Shown: in pieces, positions 4,741 through 14,481 of the stretch
Layout: every line of letters starts with the position of its first letter
Numbering within the stretch: position 1 is the first letter of the stretch
Assembly: GCA_964517075.1 (NCBI GenBank)
Contig: CAZFAT010000135.1
Location: forward strand, 1-28,741
Length of the DNA stretch: 28,741 nt
Source of the DNA: CAZFAT01 sp964517075
GTDB taxonomy: Bacteria > Acidobacteriota > Vicinamibacteria > Vicinamibacterales > SCN-69-37
Direction: 5' to 3'
Notes under the pieces: generated by a model
Told to the model about the DNA's origin: nothing
Databases searched by the model: none
What the model saw: only the letters and a program-made list of their open reading frames with translations
Translations under genes and position numbers: made by a program

Positions 4741-6542
4741 GCCGCGCGCGCCTGTCCTTTGCGAAGGAGTCGGACATCGACGAATTCGCGGGGATGCTGG
4801 CCCGTTTCGAGAGCGGTGAGATCACGCCCGAGGAGTGGCGCGGGTTCCGTCTGCTGCGCGGCACCTACGGTCAGCGGCAGCCCGACGACTCGCACATGAT
4901 GCGGGTCAAGATGCCGCAGGGCATGGTGACGGCCGATCAGTTGATTGCCTTTGCCGACGTCGCGGACCACTTCTCTCGCGGCTTCGGGCACATCACGACG
5001 CGGCAGAACATGCAGTTCCACTTCGTCAAGGTGCACGACGCGGAGCCGGCCATGCGGCGGATGGCCGAGGCGGGGCTCACGACCCGCGAGGCGTGCGGCA
5101 ACTCGGTGCGCAACATCACGGCGTGCGCCTTCGCCGGCGTGTCGGCGTCCGAAGCCTTCGACGTCACACCCTACTCGGAAGCGCTGACGCGCTACTTCCT
5201 GCGCCATCCCTTGAGCTCGTCGCTGCCCCGGAAGTTCAAGATCGGGTTCGAGGGCTGCGCCGAGGATCACGTCAAGGCCACGATCAACGACATCGGATGG
5301 CTGGGCCGGATGCAGGGCGGCCAGCGTGGCTTCCGCGTCCTCGTGGGCGGCGGCACCGCAACGATGTCCGTCAGCGGCGCGGTGGTGTTCGACTTCCTGC
5401 CCGTCGGTGAGATGTTCAACGTCGCCGAGACCATTGTCCGTGTATTCCACGCGCTGGGCGACTACAAGCACAAACACAAGAACCGGATGAAGTTCCTCAT
5501 CAAGTCCCTCGGCTGGGAGCGCTGGCGCGCGGAGTTCGACCGCACACTGGCCGAGGTGCGCGCCGAGGGCGGCGTGCCGCTGCCGACGGAGGTGCTCAAC
5601 GCGCCGGAGGACGTCCCCCCGTCCTGGCCGCGCGCCACGGCCCCCGGTCTCGAGGACATTGCCGCGCGCGTGACGACCGGAGAAGTGCGCGGCCCCGGCA
5701 TCCGCCCCGATCCGCAGCCGGCCCGGCCGAGCGAAGAGGCGTACCTACAGTGGGCGGCCGCCAACGTGCGCCACCAGAAGCAGGGTGGGTTCATGGCCGT
5801 GATTGCGAGCGTTCCGCTCGGCGATCTCACCGGCCAGCAGATGCGCGTGCTCGCCGATCTGTCGCGCGCGTACAGCGACGGGACGCTTCGCGTCACCCCG
5901 ACGCAGAACCTGGTCTTCCGCTGGGTGCCCCGCGATCAGGTGCGGGACCTGTACGCGCGGCTGGCGGCGATGGGGCTGCCGCTCGGCGACGCGGACACGA
6001 TCGCCGACGTCACGAGCTGCCCCGGCGCCGAGTCGTGCAAGCTCGCCGTGACGCAGTCGCGCGGTCTCGGCCGGCTCCTCGAGGATCACGTGCGCGCGAA
6101 CCGCGAGCTGATTGCGCTCGCGCCCGGGCTCGACGTCAAGGTGAGCGGCTGCCCCAACGGGTGCGGACAGCATCACATCGCCGCCGTGGGGTTCCAGGGG
6201 AGCCTGCGCAAGCTCGACGGGCGACCGCTGCCTCAGTACTTCGTGATGGCGGGCGGCGGCGTCCACCCCGATGGCGCGACGTTCGGCAAGCTGGTCGCGA
6301 AGATTCCGGCCCGCCGCGCGCCGATCGCGCTCGAACGGCTCGCGCGGCTGTTCGCCGCCGAGCACCGGCCGGAGGAAACGCCAGCGGCGTTCTTCAACCG
6401 CACGGAGGTGGCCCGCCTCAAGGCCATCCTCGCGGATCTCGAGCCGCTGACCGCCGACACCGCGAAGGACGACGACTTCATCGACCTGGCGGAGTCGACG
6501 CAGTTCACGCCGGAGACGATGGAAGGGGAGTGCGCGGTCTGA
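4710..6542 (+). CDS. Siroheme-4Fe4S assimilatory sulfite reductase (nitrite/sulfite reductase family)
   Basis: This 610-residue protein should reduce sulfite to sulfide by six electrons using siroheme and a [4Fe-4S] cluster. Cluster ligands are visible as CPGAESC (C437, C443) and SGCPNGC (C481, C485). The N-terminal half carries GHITTRQNMQFHFV and RNITACAFAG, the paired ferredoxin-like and reductase folds of the family. The ATG at 4710 is preceded by CAGGAGATTCC and lies inside the end of cobA. Nitrite reductases share this architecture, and the TTRQN motif alone does not decide. The cysteine leader, siroheme genes and divergent cysteine synthase make sulfite much the likelier substrate. No flavoprotein subunit is present, so ferredoxin is the probable donor. 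Confidence 0.9.
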   Translation: MAAHDDPRTLGRARLSFAKESDIDEFAGMLARFESGEITPEEWRGFRLLRGTYGQRQPDDSHMMRVKMPQGMVTADQLIAFADVADHFSRGFGHITTRQNMQFHFVKVHDAEPAMRRMAEAGLTTREACGNSVRNITACAFAGVSASEAFDVTPYSEALTRYFLRHPLSSSLPRKFKIGFEGCAEDHVKATINDIGWLGRMQGGQRGFRVLVGGGTATMSVSGAVVFDFLPVGEMFNVAETIVRVFHALGDYKHKHKNRMKFLIKSLGWERWRAEFDRTLAEVRAEGGVPLPTEVLNAPEDVPPSWPRATAPGLEDIAARVTTGEVRGPGIRPDPQPARPSEEAYLQWAAANVRHQKQGGFMAVIASVPLGDLTGQQMRVLADLSRAYSDGTLRVTPTQNLVFRWVPRDQVRDLYARLAAMGLPLGDADTIADVTSCPGAESCKLAVTQSRGLGRLLEDHVRANRELIALAPGLDVKVSGCPNGCGQHHIAAVGFQGSLRKLDGRPLPQYFVMAGGGVHPDGATFGKLVAKIPARRAPIALERLARLFAAEHRPEETPAAFFNRTEVARLKAILADLEPLTADTAKDDDFIDLAESTQFTPETMEGECAV

Positions 6543-6608
6543 TTTGCCCAGCCAAGCCCGGAAACATGAAGGGCGTAAAGCTCGTGAAGGCCGCCTGAAC
6601 GGCGACCC

Positions 6609-6668
6609 GCGCGAGCGTCCCGGGCGGGAACCGCCCGGCCGGCCATTCGGCCTATCAGACGCTCGCGC
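6609..6668. other. Multibranched inverted-repeat element
   Basis: A closing 11-bp stem (6609-6619 with 6658-6668) encloses two hairpins: CCGGGCGG/CCGCCCGG (6620-6627 with 6631-6638) and GGCC/GGCC (6641-6644 with 6649-6652). It lies 67 nt past the sulfite reductase stop. It may end that operon or be a mobile REP-like palindrome. Confidence 0.6.
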
Positions 6669-6698
6669 TTCAGTGCTCGAAGAGCTTCATGTCTTCAT

Positions 6699-6719
6699 GA
6701 GCTTCACGGTGAAGCTCTT
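6699..6719. terminator. 8-bp hairpin between convergent genes
   Basis: GAGCTTCA (6699-6706) and TGAAGCTC (6710-6717) form a perfect stem with a CGG loop, followed by two T. It lies just beyond the stop of the minus-strand csbD gene and after the sulfite reductase operon, and could serve either. It is also part of a dispersed CTTCATG repeat. Confidence 0.35.
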
Positions 6720-6738
6720 ATGATCGCCTCATCGCCGG

Positions 6739-6966
6739 TCAGAACCGGTCTTCGCGGCTGTAACTGCCGCTGCCGCGGTTGATCCACTGGTCAACTTCGC
6801 GCTCGGCCTCCTCGCGGCCGTAGCCGTAGCGCTCCTGCACCTTGCCCACCAGTTTCTCCGTGTTGCCTTCGATCTGGTCGAGGTCATCATCCGTGAGCTT
6901 GCCCCACTGTGTCTTGGCTTCGCCCTTCAACTGCTTCCACTTGCCCTTGAGAACATCGAGGTTCAT
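6739..6966 (-). CDS. CsbD-family stress protein
   Basis: This 75-residue soluble protein opens MNLDVLKGKWKQLKGEAKTQ, the standard CsbD start, and continues with WGKLTDDDLDQIEGNTEKLVG and a Tyr-Gly-Arg stretch ending in a polar tail. CsbD proteins are small helical proteins induced by general stress in many bacteria; their biochemical role is unsettled. The ATG at 6966 has an AAGGAG site at good spacing. It follows the SYLF-domain gene, which ends 40 nt upstream, and may share its transcript. Confidence 0.93.
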   Translation of the reverse strand: MNLDVLKGKWKQLKGEAKTQWGKLTDDDLDQIEGNTEKLVGKVQERYGYGREEAEREVDQWINRGSGSYSREDRF

Positions 6967-7006
6967 GCGGTGCTCCTTGGTCTTGCTGAGTGAGACGTCG
7001 GTCGGG

Positions 7007-7729
7007 TTACGGGTTGGGCTGAGCAGTGACCAGGCCCTTCATCGCCGTTCGCCAGGCGTTGGCGGCGTCGGGCGCGGTGGCTGGCTTCGCCGCCAGCACG
7101 TCCCGGAGGCTGCTCAGCTTGTAGAGCGCTTTGTTCGCGTCGTCATTGCTGTGCAACGCCGCGCCCTCCAGCGTGGCTCCCGCAAACAGCCCCTTCGAAC
7201 GGGAGTAGGCGAGAATCTGCGCCGAGAGCTGGGCGTCGGTGGCCGCGTCGCCTGAGCGTCCCACCGGGCCGGCCGCGACGGAGAGGTTGCCGCCGATCGT
7301 GAACCGGTCCTCGAGCAGTTCGTCGACGCCGCGCCGGTTCATGACGAGCATCACGAGGTCGACGGATTCCACGCCAATCTGCCAGCCGATGCTCCCGCCG
7401 GTCATGTTGACAAAGCCGGGATTCGACCAGGTGTTCGTCGCCCGGTCGAACGTGCTGATGATCCCTTTCCCGTGCTTGGCGCCGATGACGAACCCGCCCT
7501 TGATGAGCGAGGGAATCACGACGACGGCTTCGGCTCGCGCCAGCAAGTGCTCAGGAATCTGACCGTCGGCACCGCGGCTCAGTTCCTGCAGCACCTGGAT
7601 GGATTCGCTGACGAGCTTGGCTTCGTCGCTCGCGTTCGCGGCCGGGGTTGTGGTCTGTCCCCACGCCGTTGTGGCAAGGCCACACGAGACGACGAACGCC
7701 GCGAGAACGACGGAACGAATCGCTTGCAT
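7007..7729 (-). CDS. Secreted SYLF/Ysc84-domain lipid-binding protein
   Basis: This 240-residue protein has an N-terminal signal peptide (MQAIRSVVLAAFVVSCGLA, cleavage near AWG-Q). Residues about 35-215 form the SYLF domain, seen in LLARAEAVVVIPSLIKGGFVIGAK, GSIGWQIGVESVDLVMLVMN and SKGLFAGATLEGAAL. SYLF domains bind phosphoinositides in eukaryotes; in bacteria they are common in exported proteins of unclear role. The ATG at 7729 has GGGAGGAG upstream. The open frame continues far upstream to 9028, but that part is antisense to cstA and is not coding. The companion CsbD gene suggests an envelope or stress context. Confidence 0.9.
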   Translation of the reverse strand: MQAIRSVVLAAFVVSCGLATTAWGQTTTPAANASDEAKLVSESIQVLQELSRGADGQIPEHLLARAEAVVVIPSLIKGGFVIGAKHGKGIISTFDRATNTWSNPGFVNMTGGSIGWQIGVESVDLVMLVMNRRGVDELLEDRFTIGGNLSVAAGPVGRSGDAATDAQLSAQILAYSRSKGLFAGATLEGAALHSNDDANKALYKLSSLRDVLAAKPATAPDAANAWRTAMKGLVTAQPNP

Positions 7730-7966
7730 GTTGCTCCTCCCTGCTGCGTATCGAGAAAACGTTGCGCGCCGGTGGAGGCGCGCCGCTCTCGCGATTTGGA
7801 ACGCAAGCACGATGCCAGTCAAACGGGGCTGGACGCTGGTGGGGCCGGAAAAGGAAGGGAAAGAGGCGACCGGATCTAGGCAGCCAGCCGCCGAACATCG
7901 CGCCCGGACTCGCGTCTGGATCATCGGCGCGGTGACCCCCTTCATCGAGGTTAAGATTCCCTCCTC

Positions 7967-9787
7967 ATGCCGGCCATCTACATCGTCATTCCGGTGCTCG
8001 GCGTGCTCGCCGTGGCGTACCGGTTCTACAGCGCGTTTCTGGCGAACCGCGTGATGGTCCTCGACGACACGCGGCCGACACCGGCGCATACCCTCAACGA
8101 CGGGCAGAACTACCACCCCACGCATCGGTTCGTGCTGTTCGGCCACCATTTCGCGGCCATCGCGGGCCCGGGTCCGCTGATTGGGCCCGTGCTGGCGGCC
8201 CAGTTCGGTTTCCTGCCGGGGCTGCTGTGGCTGGTGGCCGGTGTGTGTCTGGCCGGCGCCGTGCAGGACGTGATGGTGCTCTGGGCGTCCACGCGGCGGA
8301 AGGGCATGTCGCTCGCGGAGATCGCCCGGACGGAGATCGGGCCCGTCGGCGGCGTTGCCGCGGCCATCGCCATCCTGTTCGTCATCGTCATCGCCCTGGC
8401 CGGCGTCGGCCTGGCGTTCGTCAACGCCCTCGCGGAGAGCCCGTGGGGCGTGTTCACCATCGCGATGACGGTGCCCCTCGCGCTCCTGATGAGTCTCTAC
8501 ATGTACCGGCTGCGGCCCGGCCGGATTGCCGAAGCGACGATCCTCGGCGTCCTTGGCCTGACGCTGGCCGTCATCCTCGGCAAGCCCGTGGCGTCCTCCT
8601 TTCTGGGCGAGTACCTCACTCTGTCGCGCCACCAGATCATCGTGGCCGTGGGCGCCTACGGGTTTCTGGCGTCCGTGCTGCCGGTGTGGCTGCTCCTCTG
8701 TCCGCGGGACTACCTCAGCTCGTTCATGAAGATCGGCACCGTCGCGTTTCTCGTGCTGGGCGTCATCGTGGTCAACCCCACGCTGGAGATGCCGGCGGTC
8801 ACGCGCTTCGTCGATGGGGGCGGACCGATCGTGCCCGGCGCGCTGTTTCCGTTCGCGTTCATCACGATTGCCTGCGGCGCCATCTCGGGCTTCCACGCCC
8901 TCATCGGATCGGGCACGACGCCGAAGATGATCGATCGCGAGCGGGATATCCGGCCCATCGGCTATGGCGCGATGTTGATCGAAGGGCTGGTCGGCGTGAT
9001 GGCGCTCATCGCGGCCTGCTCGCTGCACCCGGGCGACTACTACGCCATCAACACGCCGCCGGCCGTGTTCGCCGAGCTCGGCGAGCCGACGGTGGCGCTC
9101 GGCGCGCTCGAGCGCGCGGTGGGCGAGCAGGTGGCGGGACGCACCGGCGGCGCCGTCTCACTCGCCGTCGGCATGGCGCAGATCTTCAGCCGCCTGCCCG
9201 GCATGGGGAACCTGCTGGACTACTGGTACCACTTCGTCATCATGTTCGAGGCGCTGTTCATTCTCACGGTGATCGACACCGGCACGCGCGTCGGCCGGTT
9301 CCTCGTGGGCGAGTTCCTCGGCCGCGCCTACGCCCCGTTCGCGCGCCATGACTGGCTGCCCGGCGCGATGCTCACGAGCCTTGTCATCGTCGTCGGCTGG
9401 TCGTACTTCATCTGGACCGGCAACATCCGGACGATCTGGCCGATGTTCGGCATCGCCAACCAGCTCCTGGCGTCGGTGGCGCTGGCGGTGGCGACGACCA
9501 TCATCATCAATCTGGGCCGCGCTCGCTACGCCTGGGTCACGCTCATGCCGCTCGCGTTCGTGAGCATCACCACGCTCACCGCCGGCTTCCTCAGCGTGAA
9601 GAACCAGTTCTGGCCCATGGCGGTGGGCGCCCAGCTGGACCAGCGCCTGCAAGGCGCGTTGAACAGCGGCCTGACGGTCATCATGATGGTGGCCGTCGTC
9701 ATCGTCCTCGCGACCGCCCTGCGCAAGTGGACCGCCTCGGGAGCCGCCCGAGGCCCCAAGCAACTCGCGGCGCAGCCGGAGGGGTAG
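7967..9787 (+). CDS. cstA: CstA-family carbon starvation transporter
   Basis: This 606-residue integral membrane protein carries the CstA signatures GQNYHPTHRFVLFGHHFAAIAGPGPLIGPVLAAQFG and WASTRRKGMSLAEIA near the N-terminus, and SGTTPKMIDRE and FIWTGNIRTIWPMFGIANQLLA further on. About 14-16 hydrophobic helices run through it. CstA/BtsT proteins take up pyruvate or peptides when carbon is short. The ATG at 7967 has CCTCCT rather than a good ribosome site in front, and a TAAGAT box at 7952-7957 would start the mRNA within a few bases of the ATG. The gene stands alone between a divergent SYLF gene and ahcY. Substrate specificity cannot be fixed from sequence. Confidence 0.95.
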   Translation: MPAIYIVIPVLGVLAVAYRFYSAFLANRVMVLDDTRPTPAHTLNDGQNYHPTHRFVLFGHHFAAIAGPGPLIGPVLAAQFGFLPGLLWLVAGVCLAGAVQDVMVLWASTRRKGMSLAEIARTEIGPVGGVAAAIAILFVIVIALAGVGLAFVNALAESPWGVFTIAMTVPLALLMSLYMYRLRPGRIAEATILGVLGLTLAVILGKPVASSFLGEYLTLSRHQIIVAVGAYGFLASVLPVWLLLCPRDYLSSFMKIGTVAFLVLGVIVVNPTLEMPAVTRFVDGGGPIVPGALFPFAFITIACGAISGFHALIGSGTTPKMIDRERDIRPIGYGAMLIEGLVGVMALIAACSLHPGDYYAINTPPAVFAELGEPTVALGALERAVGEQVAGRTGGAVSLAVGMAQIFSRLPGMGNLLDYWYHFVIMFEALFILTVIDTGTRVGRFLVGEFLGRAYAPFARHDWLPGAMLTSLVIVVGWSYFIWTGNIRTIWPMFGIANQLLASVALAVATTIIINLGRARYAWVTLMPLAFVSITTLTAGFLSVKNQFWPMAVGAQLDQRLQGALNSGLTVIMMVAVVIVLATALRKWTASGAARGPKQLAAQPEG

Positions 9788-9829
9788 TGGGACCGCGGGG
9801 CTCAAGCCCTACGGCGACGTGGGCCAGAC

Positions 9830-9859
9830 TTGGCACCCTGAGCCCCGACGTTCTATTCT
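9830..9859 (+). promoter_or_regulatory. Likely promoter of ahcY
   Basis: TTGGCA (9830-9835), an 18-nt spacer and TATTCT (9854-9859). The resulting leader of about 65 nt contains a small hairpin (GTCGAT 9883-9888 with ATCGAC 9895-9900). I see no match to the SAH or SAM riboswitch cores. Confidence 0.45.
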
Positions 9860-9932
9860 GATGAACGGATCGCCATTCGACCGTCGATGATGCGATCGAC
9901 AAATCGTCACTGCTGATCTCAGGAGTCTGTTG

Positions 9933-11432
<1,500 letters not shown>

Positions 11433-11440
11433 CGAGAGCG

Positions 11441-11476
11441 GATGGAGGGGCCGACCTTCAGGTCGGCTCCTCCATT
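11441..11476. repeat. Long palindrome, bidirectional terminator-like, dispersed family
   Basis: Bases 11442-11456 pair with 11461-11475 (15 bp, one G-T pair) around a TTCA loop, between the convergent ahcY and SUI1 genes. The core GGCCGACC-loop-GGTCGGC and the GATGGAGG flank recur at 28461-28491, so it is a repeated element that may also terminate both genes. Confidence 0.65.
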
Positions 11477-11483
11477 CGTTCCG

Positions 11484-11858
11484 CTACCCTACCGTTACCT
11501 TCCGCACGCCTCGCGCGGTGAGCAGGGCCGGCAGGCGCTTGCGCTGGTCGCCCTGGAGGACGAGGGTGTCGTCGTCGACCGTACCGCCGCAGCCGAGCGA
11601 CGCTTTGAGCGCCTTGAGCCAGGCGTCACGCTCGTCGGGGCGGAGCGCGAGGTGCTCCACCACCGTGACCTCCTTACCGCCGCGGCCGCTGCGTTCGAGG
11701 CGCACCACGGCACGGGCCGGGCCCCTGGCGGCCGTCACCGTCGGAGCGCTCGCGGCTGACGCGGGTTCCGGCTCGGCCGCGGGCGGCGTCCGGGCAGGCA
11801 GCCTGTCGCGCAGGCCCGCGAGCGCGCCGAACGGGTTGTGGAAGGGTTGGTCGCTCAC
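11484..11858 (-). CDS. SUI1/eIF1-family translation factor (YciH-like)
   Basis: This 124-residue protein has a disordered Pro/Ala-rich N-terminus (to about residue 45) followed by a SUI1 domain: VVRLERSGRGGKEVTVVEHL, then LKASLGCGGTVDDDTLVLQGD and LLTARGVRKVTVG. Bacterial YciH-type proteins resemble eIF1 and are thought to monitor start-codon selection. The start is GTG at 11858, overlapping the TGA of the YajQ gene by four bases, so the two are translationally coupled. Given the many leaderless-looking genes here, a factor acting on initiation is worth noting, though SUI1 proteins occur widely. Confidence 0.9.
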   Translation of the reverse strand: MSDQPFHNPFGALAGLRDRLPARTPPAAEPEPASAASAPTVTAARGPARAVVRLERSGRGGKEVTVVEHLALRPDERDAWLKALKASLGCGGTVDDDTLVLQGDQRKRLPALLTARGVRKVTVG

Positions 11859-12355
11859 TCCCGGTAGTTGCCGAATTGGAGTTCCACGCCGAAGTCCTGC
11901 GTCTTCAGCAGGCGCATGACACCCTGCAGCTCGTCCTTCGACGGGGACGACACGCGCACCTGATCCGCCTGAATCGCCGCCTGGACCTTCTTGAGCTTCT
12001 GGTCCTTCAGGTACTTGACGATCGACTTCGCGGCCTCGGTGGGGATGCCCTGCTGGAGGGTGACCGTGCGCTTCACGAGGGTGCCCGCGATGGGCTCGAT
12101 GTCGGAGAGCTTCAGGTTCTTGACCGGAACGCCGCGGCGCACCATGCGCGTCTGCAGGACGTCCCAGACGGCTTCCATCTTGAAGTTGTCGTCCGCAATG
12201 AGGTCGATGCGGCTCTCGCCGCGCGCGAACTCAATCGAGGCCTTCGATCCCTTGAAGTCGTACCGCTGCGCGAGCTCCTTCTTCGCCTGGTTGACCGCGT
12301 TGTCTACTTCCTGCAGGTCCACGGTGGAGGTGATGTCGAACGACGCCTGTGCCAT
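11855..12355 (-). CDS. yajQ: YajQ-family nucleotide-binding protein
   Basis: This 166-residue protein begins MAQASFDITSTVDLQEVDNAVNQAKKELAQRYDFKGSK, the conserved YajQ opening, and ends LKTQDFGVELQFGNYRE, the conserved close. YajQ proteins bind nucleotides, cyclic di-GMP in Xanthomonas, and are implicated in transcriptional or translational control. I chose ATG 12355 because the family starts a few residues before SFDI; the frame is open eight codons further to 12379. No good ribosome site is seen at either. It overlaps the SUI1 gene by four bases. Confidence 0.93.
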   Translation of the reverse strand: MAQASFDITSTVDLQEVDNAVNQAKKELAQRYDFKGSKASIEFARGESRIDLIADDNFKMEAVWDVLQTRMVRRGVPVKNLKLSDIEPIAGTLVKRTVTLQQGIPTEAAKSIVKYLKDQKLKKVQAAIQADQVRVSSPSKDELQGVMRLLKTQDFGVELQFGNYRE

Positions 12356-12418
12356 GAGGGGATCGTAGATCAACGGCATGCCCGCGACGAACGCCGTCGC
12401 CTCGGCGGTCTCAGGGGC

Positions 12419-13492
12419 TCACGGCAGTGTCTCCACCGCCGGAATGACCGCCTCTGCCACCAGGTCGTAGATCCCGTCGAGATGTTCGCGGCGTTCGGAG
12501 CCCGGATCCGACACCGAGGTCGTGACGACCACCGCGCGCAACTCGGGAATGACGAACGCGAACTGGCCGCCGTAGCCCCACGCGTAGACGACGTCGTGGC
12601 CGCCCAGTTCGCGGATCCACCAGCCGTACCCGTACGAGCGGCCGCTCCAGCGCGACGTGGTGCGCGGCTCGATCGATTCGCGCACCCAGGCGTCGGACAC
12701 CACCTGCCGCTCACCCACGCGGCCGCGGTTCAGGTACAGCTCGCCTATCTTCAAGAGATCACGCGGCCGCAGGTGCATCTCGTTACCGCCCAGATACACG
12801 CCCTGCGGGTCGCGCGTCCAGGCCGGAATCGTGATGCCGAGCGGCGCCCCCAGGTGCCGGCGCGCGAAGTCGAGCGTGCTCACGCCGCTCGCGCGCGTCA
12901 CGATGGCCGACAGCAGGTGCGAGCTGCCCGTGCTGTAGATCATCCGGCCGCCCGGCTCGTCCTCGAAGGGTTGCTGCAGCACGTGGCGCACCCAGTTCCC
13001 GCTCAGCACCCACCGGCCGTAGTTGCGGTTGCTCGTCGTCTCCAGTCCCGCGCGCATCGTCAGCAGGTCCTCGACCGTGATGGCCGCTTTGTCCGGCTGG
13101 GCCTTCAGGTACTGAGGGAAGAACCCGCCAATCGGCTGATCGACGGACGTCAGGAGCCCGCGGTCCATCGCAATGCCGACCAGGATGGCGATGATGCTCT
13201 TGGACGCGGACTTGAGGTTCGCGGTGCGCGCCGCGGTCGCGCCGTGGAAGTAGCGCTCTTCGACGAGCCGCCCCTCCACCGACACGAGCAGACTCCGCAG
13301 GCGCGGCAGCGTCGCCGCGCGCGCGACAACGTCGGCGAACGAGACGTTCTGGACGCGCGCAACTGCAGCCGAACCAGACTGCGTCGACGCGGTGTCAATG
13401 TCCTGTCCCGGTGCGCGGCCCAGCCGGGCATGCGCGGTCGCGAGCCCGGTTCCCAGCGCCAGCGCGACGACGATCCACCTGGTGCGTGACAC
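12419..13492 (-). CDS. Exported beta-lactamase-family serine hydrolase
   Basis: This 357-residue penicillin-binding-protein-like hydrolase carries an N-terminal membrane or signal segment (WIVVALALGTGLATA). The nucleophile motif is SASK (S95, K98), followed by the Tyr motif in GGRMIYSTGSSH and a third-box candidate in YAWGYGGQF. These fit class C / esterase-type family members (peptidases, esterases, rarely true lactamases), so antibiotic hydrolysis should not be assumed. I chose GTG 13492 because the signal segment follows at once and a TACAAT -10 box (13505-13500) sits seven bases upstream, which suggests leaderless translation. The open frame runs to 13612, but that would overlap the divergent gene at 13591. 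Confidence 0.88.
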   Translation of the reverse strand: MSRTRWIVVALALGTGLATAHARLGRAPGQDIDTASTQSGSAAVARVQNVSFADVVARAATLPRLRSLLVSVEGRLVEERYFHGATAARTANLKSASKSIIAILVGIAMDRGLLTSVDQPIGGFFPQYLKAQPDKAAITVEDLLTMRAGLETTSNRNYGRWVLSGNWVRHVLQQPFEDEPGGRMIYSTGSSHLLSAIVTRASGVSTLDFARRHLGAPLGITIPAWTRDPQGVYLGGNEMHLRPRDLLKIGELYLNRGRVGERQVVSDAWVRESIEPRTTSRWSGRSYGYGWWIRELGGHDVVYAWGYGGQFAFVIPELRAVVVTTSVSDPGSERREHLDGIYDLVAEAVIPAVETLP

Positions 13493-13499
13493 GCTTCCG

Positions 13500-13505
13500 A
13501 TTGTA
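13500..13505 (-). promoter_or_regulatory. -10 box of the serine hydrolase gene
   Basis: TACAAT on the minus strand, seven bases before the GTG at 13492. No clear -35 at standard spacing. It implies an mRNA that starts at the start codon. Confidence 0.4.
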
Positions 13506-13590
13506 GCCGGGGGCGGCCGGGCGTGCGTGCTATCCTCGGCCCGCTTCCGACGGGCAGTCGTGCCCGACGCTTCCATCCGCGGGGTGATCA

Positions 13591-13992
13591 ATGAGCCCGT
13601 TTCTCGGCACATGGGTCGCGAACATCGCCAAATCGCGGCGGCACGCGAACCATCAGTTCCAGAGTGCCACGCTGACGTTCGAGGCGGCTGGCGACGCCCT
13701 TTCGATGACGCACGCCGGCGTCAACATGGCCGGCAAGTCGGAATCTGGCACGACGGTCCTTCACCCTGATGGGGTGGAGCATGCCGTCTCCCCGCACGCG
13801 CCCGGCGTGATGGTGGTGACCCGGTTCCTGGGCCCGCACGTGCTCGAGTCCGAGGCGAAGACCAGCGGGCAGGTGGTGGGTCGAGGCACGTATGTGGTGT
13901 CGGACGACGATCGAACGCTGACTGCGACGGTTGCGGGCACGGATGCCGCCGGCGCGGCGTTCGAGCAGGTGATTGTGTTCGATCGCGGGTGA
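13591..13992 (+). CDS. Hypothetical beta-rich protein
   Basis: This 133-residue protein has no signal peptide. It begins MSPFLGTWVANIAKSRRHAN and continues as alternating short beta-like stretches (QFQSATLTFEAAGDALSMTH, GVMVVTRFLG, GTYVVSDDDRTLTATVAG). LGTW...N..KS followed by strands resembles lipocalin-like small barrels that are common as unknowns in Acidobacteriota, but I recognise no firm family. The ATG at 13591 has GGGGTGA in front. It is divergent from the serine hydrolase. Confidence 0.75.
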   Translation: MSPFLGTWVANIAKSRRHANHQFQSATLTFEAAGDALSMTHAGVNMAGKSESGTTVLHPDGVEHAVSPHAPGVMVVTRFLGPHVLESEAKTSGQVVGRGTYVVSDDDRTLTATVAGTDAAGAAFEQVIVFDRG

Positions 13993-14047
13993 GTCCGTGG
14001 CGCACGAATTCGCATTCGGCCTCGCGCCTGAGCGGCCCAACACCTGC

Positions 14048-14329
14048 TCAGACCCGCACGGTACCGCGCGGATGATCGTGGCGCCGCCAGCGGTTCATGC
14101 CAATCCCGATCAGACCTGCGCCGATGGCGAGACTGACGCCGCCTGCCGCGGACCACGACGGTGAGGGCGAGGCGTCCGTGTCGGTCGCCAGCGATTCGCT
14201 TGGGCCGGAGACGCCGGCGGCCAAGCCGCGCCGGTCCTCGGTGAGCGGCCGGAAGACGCTGGTCGCCAGCAACAGGACGCCGAGCAGCAGAAACAGCGAG
14301 CCGAGACCGATGAGCCAACGTTGGGCCAT
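14048..14329 (-). CDS. Small two-helix membrane protein, unknown
   Basis: This 93-residue protein has two clear hydrophobic helices: residues about 5-25 (IGLGSLFLLLGVLLLATSVF) and about 64-84 (GGVSLAIGAGLIGIGMNRW). They are joined by a polar loop and followed by a basic tail. I chose ATG 14329 because the hydrophobic start follows directly; the open frame extends to 14458 through Arg/Pro-rich sequence that looks non-coding. No family is recognised. Confidence 0.6.
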   Translation of the reverse strand: MAQRWLIGLGSLFLLLGVLLLATSVFRPLTEDRRGLAAGVSGPSESLATDTDASPSPSWSAAGGVSLAIGAGLIGIGMNRWRRHDHPRGTVRV

Positions 14330-14481
14330 GACGGGTTTCCGGGCATGAGCCGTTCCATCCGGATGAGGCCCAGGGAACGGGCGGGGCTGGCGGCGGCGGC
14401 GCGCGGTGCCACAAGATGAACCTGGCGCGCCACGGGGTGAAGGCTGGTCGAGGCGCAAGGTGTGGCGGCCGAGGGCGAATC

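Noticed and set aside
6566..6598. Tiny frame MKGVKLVKAA after sulfite reductase
   Set aside because: No ribosome site; it is a copy of the ATGAAGGGC intergenic repeat.
7730..9028. Long minus-strand open frame continuing upstream of the SYLF gene
   Set aside because: It is antisense to cstA, very rich in Arg, His and Asp, and has no ribosome site at its start; the SYLF gene starts at 7729 with a good site and signal peptide.
9860..9932. Possible SAH or SAM riboswitch before ahcY
   Set aside because: The leader is only about 65-70 nt and I find one small hairpin and no conserved aptamer core.
12419..13492. Reading the serine hydrolase as an antibiotic-resistance beta-lactamase
   Set aside because: Only the general SxxK fold is supported; most members with this layout are esterases or peptidases.
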